From Aequorivita lipolytica (GTDB lineage: Bacteria; Bacteroidota; Bacteroidia; Flavobacteriales; Flavobacteriaceae), in NCBI RefSeq assembly GCF_007997135.1, contig NZ_VORU01000002.1:124001-188000 (forward strand): a stretch of DNA of 64,000 bases, in the 5' to 3' direction. Under the pieces are notes generated by a model. It had not been told where the DNA came from, did not search any database, and saw only the letters and a list, made by a program, of their open reading frames with translations. This document shows positions 35,111 through 43,453 of the stretch, piece after piece (the stretch's first letter is position 1; each line of letters begins with the position of its first letter). Position numbers and translations under genes: made by a program.

Positions 35111-38100
35111 TTATAACTCCACAGTAACCCACATCCCTTTATTCCTCGCATAATATGAATTATCATACATCGCCTCAACCTGCGTTCCTGGCAAATAATA
35201 GGTTCCCAAATAGGAAGCATTCAATTTAACCGTAAACGTTTTGGTTTCATTTCTATTCAAATCGAAAAAGAAATTCACTCGATCGTCCCGAATATCAGTA
35301 TAACGCGCATTTCCATTTGCGCCGCCGCCTAATTCTGAGAAACTTGTGTTTACAATTTCCCAACCACTTGGGAAGATTTTCGCTAAAGCAACATTGTTTA
35401 TCCAATCGCCGGAAGTATTGGTAACGCTCACTTTCGTAATAATTTCGGTTCCTTGTCGCAATTTTGTGACATCAATTGCTTTTCCGGCTCCGTCTAAATA
35501 CTGCGACTTTATTGAAAGATTGCGCTGCTCCGCAAGTTCTTTCCCAAGTGGAAGTTTCCCCTGTTGCGAAAGCGTAACATAAACCACATTCCCTTTTTTG
35601 TTAGTTACCGAAACGGAATTGCTTCCCATAACAAACGAAAGATCTCGCTGTGCAATAGCACGGTCGGTTTTTAACTCAACCGATTTCCCGCCATTCGTAA
35701 ACGTAAGTTCCATCGCTTTTCCACCGTTTTTGGCAACCATTTTCGCCATCGCCATCAATGCATACGAAGTTTCCTGTGTGCTGTACCAATTCCTGGAAGA
35801 TAAATCTTTCGCTATGGAAATCGCCAAATCACGTTGTTTTGAATCTCCCAAAAGCACTAATGTTTCCAAAGCCATCGCTCTATTTCTGAACGGCGATCCA
35901 TAGGTATAATCGTCATATTTCTGTGGCACAAAATTAATATTCGCAGTTTGTGCAATTTGCTCTGCCACGTTTTTCTTTCCTGCCAAAGCATAAGCCGCAG
36001 CCAGTCGCCATTTTGCGTCGTTACTCAACTCTTTACTTTCGCGAAGTCTATTCATCGCTGCAAGTTCAGGTTTTCCGGCCAACGCCAAAGTATAAAGTCT
36101 GTAAGCCTGCGTCAAACTTGTATTGTAACTTTTATAACTGTTTCGCCATTGGCGCGCCGTGTTTTGTTGATACAGCAACCAATTGCTCATAAAACTAATT
36201 GGCAGTGCATAGCCTTTTTGTTTCGCTTCCAGCATAAAATGGCCGACATAATTGGTCGCCCATTCATCAGCTTCGCGCTCTCCGGGCCAATAGGAAAGTC
36301 CGCCATTGGAAAGTTGGAATCTTCCCAAACGTTCAATTGCGGCTTTTATATTTTTCTCAATTTTCTGTTTTTTATCAAAAGTGATATCGAAAACATCTGC
36401 CAAATAAAGTTGCGGAAACGCCGAAGAAGTAGTCTGCTCAATACATCCGTACGGATAATGGATCAAATATTCCATTCGTTTTCCGAAATCCATCGGTGGC
36501 AAAGTTGAAAATTCAAGCATCGCGGTATTGCTTCCAGGCACGCCGAAAGTCTCAAAATTGATGGTTTGTGTTCCGTTTTCAGCAATGGTATATTGTGTAG
36601 ATTTTTGCGAAATCGGATTCGGATTTTCTACGTCAATTTCTACTTTGTAACTCGCTTTTTCGCCGTTGCCGGAAGCGGTTACTTTAATGGTTTGAAATTG
36701 AGGCTTGCCCTGAGCGGAGTCGAAGGGCGTTGGCAAAACTTCAAATTCAAAATTCACAATCTGCTCGCCCGGTTCGCTGAAAGAGACAGTTTTTGAAGAA
36801 CCATTTTTCGGTTTCAGTGCATCTCCAGTTTTCACAGTAATTGTGGCGGTTTTCACTTTATTTTCCATCGCAAAAACGGTAACCGGAAGCGTAACAGTTT
36901 CACCCGGCGATAATTTCCGCGGAAGCGAAGCCAGCACCATCAAAGGTGTTCGAACGGGTGTGGTTTTATCGACACTGCCGTAAGCGCCGTTGGTTTTATC
37001 GCCCGCAATGACCATCGTTCGCACCGAACCTATGTAATTTGGCATCATAATATTATGAGTTGCAGTTTTTCCGGCGGCAAGTTCAAACGGACCTAAATAT
37101 TTCACAACTAGTTTAAATCTGTCCGCTTTTCTATTTTTTGCGCCCAAAGCTGCATCGCCACCGCCAATTGCATAAATATTATCGACACTGCCGGAATACG
37201 CACCAATAACGTAATCGAACATATCAAAAGTCTTTACGCCCAAAGCTTCGCGACTGTAAAAGGCTTCGTGGATATCTGGTGTTGCAAAGCGAGTTAAATC
37301 CAGTAAGCCTTCATCAACAACGGCCAAAGTATAGGTCATTGGTTTCCCTTTTTCTTCGGAAACTTTTACGGTGAATTTTTCTTCAGGTTTTAAAACATTC
37401 GGCATCGTGATTTTTGGGTGAAGCACCGTTGAAGGGTCTTCCACCGAAAGCGGAATAACGCCGTACAGCCGAATTGGTAAATCGTTTTTCGTTTGGCTGT
37501 GCGGTTGAAGCAGCGAAATATTCACATAAATATTTGGTGCCATTTCCTTTGTTATTTTTATCGCTGCTTTGGTTTCGCCTTTTCGGGTTTCAATCCAATG
37601 TGTTGCTAAAACTTCGGTTCCATTTTCAACGCTAATCAAGGCGTGGCCGTCACTTCCCGAAGGAAATGTTATAAAAGCTTCTTCGCCAACATTATATTTT
37701 TCTTTATCTGCTGAAAAAAACAACATTCGGGCACTTTCCGCATCGCCGTCGCTGGGTCGCTGCCACCAATTTCTGTAGAAATAAGTGATGCGTCCAGTTG
37801 CGTGGCCAGATTGTTTATCGATTACACGAATTAAATAGCGTCCACCTTCCTCTTCGGGAATATTTACGGTGAATTTTCCCTTTCCGCTACCATCGGTTTT
37901 TACCGTGAAATCTTTTACGGGACGATGCACTGTGGAATTTTCATAAGTTGAAAGATTATCCTCCCCGCGGTTCCACCACCAGCGCCATTCAATTTGGAAA
38001 ACTTTTACCTCCAGCTCGCGATTGGCGGCAGCTTTGCCTTGGGCATCAACAGAAACTACATCGAAAACCGTGTTTTCATCTGTAAAATAGGAGCCGTATC

Positions 38101-40777
38101 GACCTGCTTCGGGCGATTTCAAACCCACAAAATGTGAGAACGGCGCCAAATCTTTTGAAAAAATATCCATTGAAAAATCGCCGCCGCCTTCGTACACTTT
38201 AGTTAAAAAGGTAGCTTTCAACATTCCCGGCGCATTTTTTCCAACTTCCAGATTTTGGCTGAAAGCAGTGCTGCCTTCCGAAGAAAGTTGTGCATCCAAA
38301 ACAGGGATTTCCACTTCTGAAAAAGTTCGGATTGGGTCAATGAAATTGTACTTTGGAAATTTTGGAAAAGCAGAATTACTTGCGCGAAGCGTGGCCGTCA
38401 TATCAATTTTTAAACTTCTTGCAGGTGAACCGTGAAGCCACGTCGCGCTCGCTGTTCCTTTTACAGGTTTTGTTGCGTCGAGAATCTCATCTTCAAAATC
38501 GAGCTTGATTTTTAGACGATTTGGCTTAATGGTTGCCACTTTTAAAGTGTGGCTGAATTGTGCTCCACCGACGGTTATTGTGGCGTTCCAGTTTCCAGTG
38601 GGTGCCGAAGCATCGGTTGCAATTGGGAAATAATAGAAAGAACCCAGCCCCCTAACCCCCGAAACCCCTCCGCCTTCGGCATCTCCCCTTGAAAAAGGGG
38701 AGGAACCAGTTCCATTATTATTTAGGACGGTTCTTTGAACTAACTTTCCGCGAGCATCGGTCACTGAAAGTGTAACCGGATGGTTTTTCGGAAGTGGGTT
38801 TGCGTTGTCGTTCAGCACAAAAGTTAAATGAATGCTGTCGCCGGGGCGGTAAACGCCACGCTCGGTATATGTGTAACCTTTTAAACCTTTCTGAAGTTCT
38901 TTCCCCGAAATGTCGAAATTGCTCATTGAAAGGGCATTTCCGTCTTCCAATTTTACGTAGGCAAAATTATTTCCTTTTTGGGCAACTGCGAAAGCGGCAT
39001 TTTTGGTCCCATCATAAAGTGTCATCCCATCGCCTTCCGTGGTTACGGTTTCAATCAGCTGTTGTTGATAGTTGAAAAGTTTGACCTGTACCCCGCCTTC
39101 AGGTTTCGCTGAAATAAGATTTGTAGCAAAAAAATGATAGGAACGGTTGTTGCCTTTTTTTACAATCAAGCCCAAATCCGATCCCAAAATATTTGCTGTA
39201 ACTACGCGTTCTTCGTTGTAAAATGCGGGATGGCACGGATTATCCTGCTGCTCCCAATTGTAGGTGTAATTTCGCCAACGGTATATTTCGTTGTCCCAAT
39301 AACGCTCTTCACGGATTTCCTCATCTTCAGAGGAATCATTTGCGTAATAAGGGTCTTCTTCGTAATACTCATCTTCATATTCATCTTCGCTCCCATCTAT
39401 ATTTTTTTCTTCTGAAACAGATTCGGCACAATCATATGTGATGTAATCTTTTTTGAAGCTAAGTTCCAATTGATAAATGGCGCCGGGATCTGCCTTAAAA
39501 TATTCCGAAAGGTTGATTGCGTATGCTTTCCAGCTACCGTTGTTTCCCAAATCACCATTTTTGAGTTCTATTGTTTTTTTGGCTATTCTTCTTCCAACAC
39601 GTTTTATGTCATAGGTATTGTTATCGTTCAAATTATAACTTTGAAGAAACTGCAACACATTGTTTTCATAAATTTTAATGACGCGAACATCAACTTTTGA
39701 AAGGTTTACCGCTTCAAAATAAACTGGCGTGGAAGCGGAATTCGGAAGAATTACCCCTTTTGAAATCATCCGAACGGCTGGTTTTAATTGTTCAAAAGAA
39801 ACCAATTCTGAAAATTCTTTTTTCAACCCAAAACCTTCGGTGTTTTTGATTCCCGTGAAAACGGTGACTTTTACATCGCCCACAACACGGTTTGGCGGAT
39901 ATACATTTAGCACATTTCCATTTACTTCGTAGCGCAAATCTTGTGTGTTTTCAATTGTTACCAAACCAGCAAAGTCTTGGTTTTCCATTAAAGGATCGGA
40001 AAAATTGATGCTCAAAAGTGCGGCGGGCGCCAAAGTGCTGCTAATGTCAACTATTGTAAAATTATTTTGTCCCGGAATTGTGAAAGTGCTTTCACCTTTG
40101 TTTTCGGCGCCAATGGATTTTCCGTTCCATTTAATTAGAATTTCAGAATCGTCTATTTTACGGTTGATGCTGTCAATTTTGAAGTTAAAATAACGCGCAT
40201 CGGTTGCTTCCGAAGGCCATTTTAATTTTAGCTTTTTACCGTTCTGAGATGCTGATACCAGTTGCTTCACTTTTTCCAAAGAAATAACATCAGACGCCTC
40301 CACGGATGCTTCCACATATTGCCATTGCTTACTGTAACTTTGAAGTTTGCCAATATCTACTTTAAAATTTGGCGTAATAGTGTGAAAACTGAATGTGTAG
40401 GTTTTGAATTCCTTTGAAATGTCTTCATAAAATTTATCGAGTTTTACGGTAATGGTATATTCAGTATCCGGTTTTAAATTTTCCGAAGGTTGGAAGATTA
40501 AAGTTTTTCCGTTTTCAACAACCAGTTTTCCATCTGTTTTTGGAAAAATTTTTAAATACTCGTCTGCAGAAAGTTCCTGGGTCAGCTCAAACTGTTCCAA
40601 AGGTTTTGCAAGTTCAACGCGAATATCCGTCGTGATGGATTGGTTTCCGTAAGTGTTGTAAGAAATGTATTCCTTAAATTTAAAAAGATTATCGGTTTCG
40701 GAATGTTTGTCTTTGTCTTTGCAGGAAAATACGAAAAGGAGAATTAAAATGGGTAGAAACTTGAGGGCAGTTTTCAT
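35111..40777 (-). CDS. Alpha-2-macroglobulin family lipoprotein
   Basis: 1888 residues. Lipobox FSC (Cys19) after a hydrophobic leader. Several macroglobulin beta domains follow, including MG2-like YTERGVYRPGDSIHLTFVLND (about residue 640). The thioester motif CIEQ lies near residue 1443 in YPYGCIEQTTSS, followed by the helical thioester domain. Bacterial A2M traps proteases that attack the periplasm and works with PBP1C. An Asp/Glu-rich loop at about residues 460-490 is unusual. Two short segments look like inserted repeats: about residues 692-710 (element at 38645-38708) and about 1350-1358 (element at 36703-36728). The reading frame is intact throughout. Confidence 0.92.
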   Translation of the reverse strand: MKTALKFLPILILLFVFSCKDKDKHSETDNLFKFKEYISYNTYGNQSITTDIRVELAKPLEQFELTQELSADEYLKIFPKTDGKLVVENGKTLIFQPSENLKPDTEYTITVKLDKFYEDISKEFKTYTFSFHTITPNFKVDIGKLQSYSKQWQYVEASVEASDVISLEKVKQLVSASQNGKKLKLKWPSEATDARYFNFKIDSINRKIDDSEILIKWNGKSIGAENKGESTFTIPGQNNFTIVDISSTLAPAALLSINFSDPLMENQDFAGLVTIENTQDLRYEVNGNVLNVYPPNRVVGDVKVTVFTGIKNTEGFGLKKEFSELVSFEQLKPAVRMISKGVILPNSASTPVYFEAVNLSKVDVRVIKIYENNVLQFLQSYNLNDNNTYDIKRVGRRIAKKTIELKNGDLGNNGSWKAYAINLSEYFKADPGAIYQLELSFKKDYITYDCAESVSEEKNIDGSEDEYEDEYYEEDPYYANDSSEDEEIREERYWDNEIYRWRNYTYNWEQQDNPCHPAFYNEERVVTANILGSDLGLIVKKGNNRSYHFFATNLISAKPEGGVQVKLFNYQQQLIETVTTEGDGMTLYDGTKNAAFAVAQKGNNFAYVKLEDGNALSMSNFDISGKELQKGLKGYTYTERGVYRPGDSIHLTFVLNDNANPLPKNHPVTLSVTDARGKLVQRTVLNNNGTGSSPFSRGDAEGGGVSGVRGLGSFYYFPIATDASAPTGNWNATITVGGAQFSHTLKVATIKPNRLKIKLDFEDEILDATKPVKGTASATWLHGSPARSLKIDMTATLRASNSAFPKFPKYNFIDPIRTFSEVEIPVLDAQLSSEGSTAFSQNLEVGKNAPGMLKATFLTKVYEGGGDFSMDIFSKDLAPFSHFVGLKSPEAGRYGSYFTDENTVFDVVSVDAQGKAAANRELEVKVFQIEWRWWWNRGEDNLSTYENSTVHRPVKDFTVKTDGSGKGKFTVNIPEEEGGRYLIRVIDKQSGHATGRITYFYRNWWQRPSDGDAESARMLFFSADKEKYNVGEEAFITFPSGSDGHALISVENGTEVLATHWIETRKGETKAAIKITKEMAPNIYVNISLLQPHSQTKNDLPIRLYGVIPLSVEDPSTVLHPKITMPNVLKPEEKFTVKVSEEKGKPMTYTLAVVDEGLLDLTRFATPDIHEAFYSREALGVKTFDMFDYVIGAYSGSVDNIYAIGGGDAALGAKNRKADRFKLVVKYLGPFELAAGKTATHNIMMPNYIGSVRTMVIAGDKTNGAYGSVDKTTPVRTPLMVLASLPRKLSPGETVTLPVTVFAMENKVKTATITVKTGDALKPKNGSSKTVSFSEPGEQIVNFEFEVLPTPFDSAQGKPQFQTIKVTASGNGEKASYKVEIDVENPNPISQKSTQYTIAENGTQTINFETFGVPGSNTAMLEFSTLPPMDFGKRMEYLIHYPYGCIEQTTSSAFPQLYLADVFDITFDKKQKIEKNIKAAIERLGRFQLSNGGLSYWPGEREADEWATNYVGHFMLEAKQKGYALPISFMSNWLLYQQNTARQWRNSYKSYNTSLTQAYRLYTLALAGKPELAAMNRLRESKELSNDAKWRLAAAYALAGKKNVAEQIAQTANINFVPQKYDDYTYGSPFRNRAMALETLVLLGDSKQRDLAISIAKDLSSRNWYSTQETSYALMAMAKMVAKNGGKAMELTFTNGGKSVELKTDRAIAQRDLSFVMGSNSVSVTNKKGNVVYVTLSQQGKLPLGKELAEQRNLSIKSQYLDGAGKAIDVTKLRQGTEIITKVSVTNTSGDWINNVALAKIFPSGWEIVNTSFSELGGGANGNARYTDIRDDRVNFFFDLNRNETKTFTVKLNASYLGTYYLPGTQVEAMYDNSYYARNKGMWVTVEL
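36703..36728. repeat. In-frame repeat element within A2M (encodes PFDSAQGK)
   Basis: GCTTGCCCTGAGC and GAGTCGAAGGGCG form a short imperfect dyad, here at a loop between beta strands. I recognise it from experience as a common intergenic element of Bacteroidota. It is translated as PFDSAQGKP. Confidence 0.6.
38645..38708. repeat. In-frame REP-like element within A2M
   Basis: A G/C-rich stretch with a CTCCCCTTGAAAAAGGGGAG hairpin and a CCGCCTTCGGC hairpin, the layout of the intergenic CCTCCCC...GGGGAGG family. It encodes about 20 glycine- and serine-rich residues between NNNGTG and FYYFPIA, where a continuous macroglobulin domain would be expected. Confidence 0.7.
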
Positions 40778-40972
40778 AGGCGATGGTTAAAAAGTATTTA
40801 AAATTAAGGCAAAATGATTGGGCCACAAAGCAAAACCAATTCGTTTTGTTTGAAAAATCTACTTAAATACGTTTTAAGGCTGGGTGGGTTAATTTGGAAC
40901 GCAGAACCGTTTTAAAATCGTATTTTACAATTTAACATTTGGGACGGAATTAACAAAACCTGTATTCATTTC

Positions 40973-42040
40973 TTATTTCTCGCCTTCGTAAATTTTAATA
41001 ATTAATTCACCTTTTGAATTCATTGTGGCTCGATACATTCCGGAAGTGTTGAACTCCATCGCTACATTGCCATCTTTATCGATGGCAACAATGCCACCAT
41101 CGCCGCCCAATGCCGGTACTTTTTTCTGAATAACTTCTGAAGCGGCTTCCTGTAAAGTCATTCCTTTATATTCCATCAAAGCAGAAATATCATAAGCAAC
41201 CACGGCACGAATAAAATATTCTCCCCAACCGGTTGAAGAAACCGCACAAGTTGTGTTATTCGCATACGTTCCCGCTCCAATAATTGGCGCATCGCCAATG
41301 CGGTTCCAGCGTTTGTTGGTCATTCCCCCTGTTGAAGTACCAGCGGCGAGATTGCCATGTTTGTCCAATGCGGCACAACCAACAGTTCCGAATTTTGAAT
41401 TTTTGATGAATGGATCTTCAAAAGAAACTTTCTTTTCATTGCTAATTTTTTCTTTCTCCAAAACCTTTTGTAACGACTCATATTTGTTTTGGGTATAGAA
41501 ATAGGAAGTATCCATCATTTTATACCCCAATGTTTGGGCAAATTCTTCCGCGCCAGCGCCGTAAAGCATTACGTGTTCACTTTTCTGCATTACATCTTTG
41601 GCTAAGTCTATTGGGTTTTTGATGTGCTTTACTCCAGCAATGGCTCCAGCGTTCAATGTTTTTCCATCCATAATGGAGGCGTCAAGTTCGTTGGAACCTT
41701 CATGCGTAAATACTGCACCTTTTCCTGCATTGAACAGCGGAGAATCTTCCATAATATTTATAGTATGCGTAACAGCATCTAAAGAACTGCCGCCATTTTT
41801 CAAGATTTCATAGCCTGCGGAAATGGCTTCTTTCAATTTGGCTTTATATGCGGCTTCCAAGGAATCGCTCATATTTTCTTTTAAGATGGTTCCAGCGCCT
41901 CCATGAATAACAATTCCGAAGTTTTCTTCCTTTTCAATCGGATTTTCTGAAGTTTTTGTTGCTTCAGAAGTAGATTTTTCTTCGTTTTTACATCCGAAAA
42001 GCAGAAAAATCACTGTAAAATATGTTAAAATTTTAACCAT
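40973..42040 (-). CDS. Isoaspartyl peptidase/L-asparaginase, plant type
   Basis: 355 residues from the ATG at 42040; the longer frame overlaps the promoter. Lipobox LLFGC (Cys17) makes it an envelope lipoprotein. Ntn-hydrolase precursor that cleaves itself before Thr219 in KFGTVGCAALDKHG; the substrate loop GTSTGGMTNKRWNRIGDAPIIGAGTYA is intact. It removes isoaspartyl residues from peptides and hydrolyses asparagine. Monocistronic by position. Confidence 0.92.
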   Translation of the reverse strand: MVKILTYFTVIFLLFGCKNEEKSTSEATKTSENPIEKEENFGIVIHGGAGTILKENMSDSLEAAYKAKLKEAISAGYEILKNGGSSLDAVTHTINIMEDSPLFNAGKGAVFTHEGSNELDASIMDGKTLNAGAIAGVKHIKNPIDLAKDVMQKSEHVMLYGAGAEEFAQTLGYKMMDTSYFYTQNKYESLQKVLEKEKISNEKKVSFEDPFIKNSKFGTVGCAALDKHGNLAAGTSTGGMTNKRWNRIGDAPIIGAGTYANNTTCAVSSTGWGEYFIRAVVAYDISALMEYKGMTLQEAASEVIQKKVPALGGDGGIVAIDKDGNVAMEFNTSGMYRATMNSKGELIIKIYEGEK

Positions 42041-42073
42041 AATTGTTGGGTTTAATCTACCACCAATATACGC

Positions 42074-42081
42074 CAAAAATA
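42074..42081 (-). promoter_or_regulatory. -7 box of the isoaspartyl peptidase gene
   Basis: TATTTTTG on the minus strand, 33 bases before the ATG at 42040; the -33 region is unclear. Confidence 0.5.
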
Positions 42082-42199
42082 TAATGTTTACAGCGGCTAA
42101 GGTATTTTTGATTAACCAATAAATTTCAATTTTTTAACCCCATATCCGATTAAGTGCTATATTTTTTCGATTAAAAGCATTTTCGTTCAATAATTTTTA

Positions 42200-42207
42200 T
42201 ATATTTG
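42200..42207 (+). promoter_or_regulatory. -7 box of the CAP lipoprotein gene
   Basis: TATATTTG, identical to the boxes of the two small RNAs, 38 bases before the ATG. The leader starts near 42213. Confidence 0.6.
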
Positions 42208-42211
42208 GCTC

Positions 42212-42272
42212 AACATCATGCCCCAAATTTGATGTTACCCAAATTATGCACCTACTAAAAAGCAACCTACTT
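42212..42272 (+). promoter_or_regulatory. Leader and start region of the CAP gene with two sRNA-complementary segments
   Basis: AACATCA/TGATGTT (42212-42218 and 42229-42235) form a hairpin whose loop is TGCCCCAAAT (42219-42228), the exact complement of ATTTGGGGCA in both small RNAs. AACCTACTT at 42264-42272, codons 7-9, is the exact complement of the small RNA loop core AAGTAGGTT. The order is right for one antiparallel duplex with the start codon between. Confidence 0.5.
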
Positions 42273-42755
42273 GCAATGGCATTGCTATGCCTAGTCATCA
42301 CCTCTTGCTCGAAAGAGGATTCTGTTGAAGTTGAAGCCGCTAAATATGATATTGATTTGGCTTTAGCTCAAAAAAATGACAGCCAAATGTCTTCTGAAAT
42401 TTTAAGTTTGGTAAATGACCATCGCTTGTCATTAGGCCTTTCTGCCCTCATAATAGACAATCAGTATTCTTCTGCTTTTGCTGTAAAGCACACTGAATAT
42501 ATGATTAATAAAGAACAAGTAAATCACGATAATTTCGGGTATCGCTCTGAAGGCATTAAATATCACGATGACGCTGAAGTAGTTGGCGAAAACGTAGCTT
42601 ATGGCTATGAAACTGCCGAAGCTGTAGTAAGCGCATGGTTAAACAGCCCAGGGCACAAAGCAATTATTGAAGGCAATTACACCCACACGGGTTTTGGCGT
42701 TATGAAATGTGCCAAAGGCCGTTCCTATTTCACCCAACTCTTTTATAGAAAGTAA
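42246..42755 (+). CDS. CAP domain (SCP/PR-1) lipoprotein
   Basis: 169 residues. Lipobox VITSC (Cys21). The CAP domain runs from SSEILSLVNDHRLSLGLSAL (residue ~50) through VNHDNFGYRSEG, VVGENVAYGYETAEAVVSAWLNSPGHKAIIEGNYTHTGFG to FTQLFYRK. The two histidines and acidic residues of the CAP cavity (His in VNHDNF, Glu in VGENVAY, His in SPGHKAI) are present. Envelope-exposed; the molecular role of bacterial CAP proteins is poorly known. Its leader carries the small-RNA-complementary segments listed separately. Confidence 0.92.
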   Translation: MHLLKSNLLAMALLCLVITSCSKEDSVEVEAAKYDIDLALAQKNDSQMSSEILSLVNDHRLSLGLSALIIDNQYSSAFAVKHTEYMINKEQVNHDNFGYRSEGIKYHDDAEVVGENVAYGYETAEAVVSAWLNSPGHKAIIEGNYTHTGFGVMKCAKGRSYFTQLFYRK

Positions 42756-42783
42756 CCTCACATCCCTTTTCTATTAGACCATT

Positions 42784-42820
42784 TTGCCGTATTTTTACGT
42801 AACAGTAAAAAATACGGCAA
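42784..42820 (+). promoter_or_regulatory. Near-perfect hairpin ending on the start codon of the dioxygenase gene
   Basis: TTGCCGTATTTTTA (42784-42797) pairs with TAAAAAATACGGCAA (42806-42820), one unpaired base; loop CGTAACAG. Its last base is the A of the ATG. It is not followed by a T run, so a role in translation or as an operator is more likely than termination. Confidence 0.5.
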
Positions 42821-43356
42821 TGGCTATTAAAAAACCTTTCAACCTGAATAAGTGGATATTAGAAAACCGCGACCTGCTGAAACCACCGGTGGGCAATAAA
42901 AATTTATATGTTGAATCTGACGATTATATCGTTATGATTGTTGCTGGTCCGAACGCCCGAAAGGATTACCACTACAACGAAACCGAGGAACTTTTCTATC
43001 AACTTGAAGGGAACATTCAGATTGCTATTCAAGAAAATGGCGAAAAGAAAGTGATGGAACTCGGCCCTGGCGATATGTATCTACATCCCGGAAAAGTACC
43101 TCATTCCCCTGGAAGAAGTGCCGGTTCAATAGGTTTGGTTATTGAAAGAAAGCGCGTTGACATTGACGGAAAAGATGGCTTGCTTTGGTTTTGTGACAAT
43201 TGCAACAATAAATTGTATGAAGTTTACTTTCCTTTGAGCAATATTGAAACAGATTTTCTGAAACATTTTAAACATTTCTACGGAAGTAAAGAACTGCGCT
43301 CTTGTGATAAATGCGGAACCGTGATGGAAAGTGATCCGCGTTTCACACAAGATTAA
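42820..43356 (+). CDS. nbaC: 3-hydroxyanthranilate 3,4-dioxygenase
   Basis: 178 residues from the ATG at 42820. Cupin enzyme of the kynurenine pathway, opening 3-hydroxyanthranilate to the quinolinate precursor. Residues match the well-studied bacterial enzyme position for position: Arg47, His51, Glu57 and His95 at the catalytic iron. A C-terminal rubredoxin-like site uses FCDNC and SCDKC. No other kynurenine gene lies in the window. A hairpin covers the region up to the start codon. Confidence 0.93.
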   Translation: MAIKKPFNLNKWILENRDLLKPPVGNKNLYVESDDYIVMIVAGPNARKDYHYNETEELFYQLEGNIQIAIQENGEKKVMELGPGDMYLHPGKVPHSPGRSAGSIGLVIERKRVDIDGKDGLLWFCDNCNNKLYEVYFPLSNIETDFLKHFKHFYGSKELRSCDKCGTVMESDPRFTQD

Positions 43357-43410
43357 CACCATATTTTCCAAACAGATACCGTTTCATTTTACTTTCTACA
43401 GCGCATTGTG

Positions 43411-43418
43411 TACCTTTG
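43411..43418 (+). promoter_or_regulatory. Promoter -7 box of the aldehyde dehydrogenase gene
   Basis: TACCTTTG, full match; a TTTT 20 bases upstream (43387-43390) could be the -33 element. It supports the start at 43454. Confidence 0.6.
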
Positions 43419-43453
43419 CGCTTTATAAATTTTCGAATAAAAATCATAACTAT

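Noticed and set aside
39202-39441. Frames opposite the Asp/Glu-rich loop of the A2M gene
   Set aside because: They arise from the GAA/GAT-rich coding of the loop and have no start context or family pattern.
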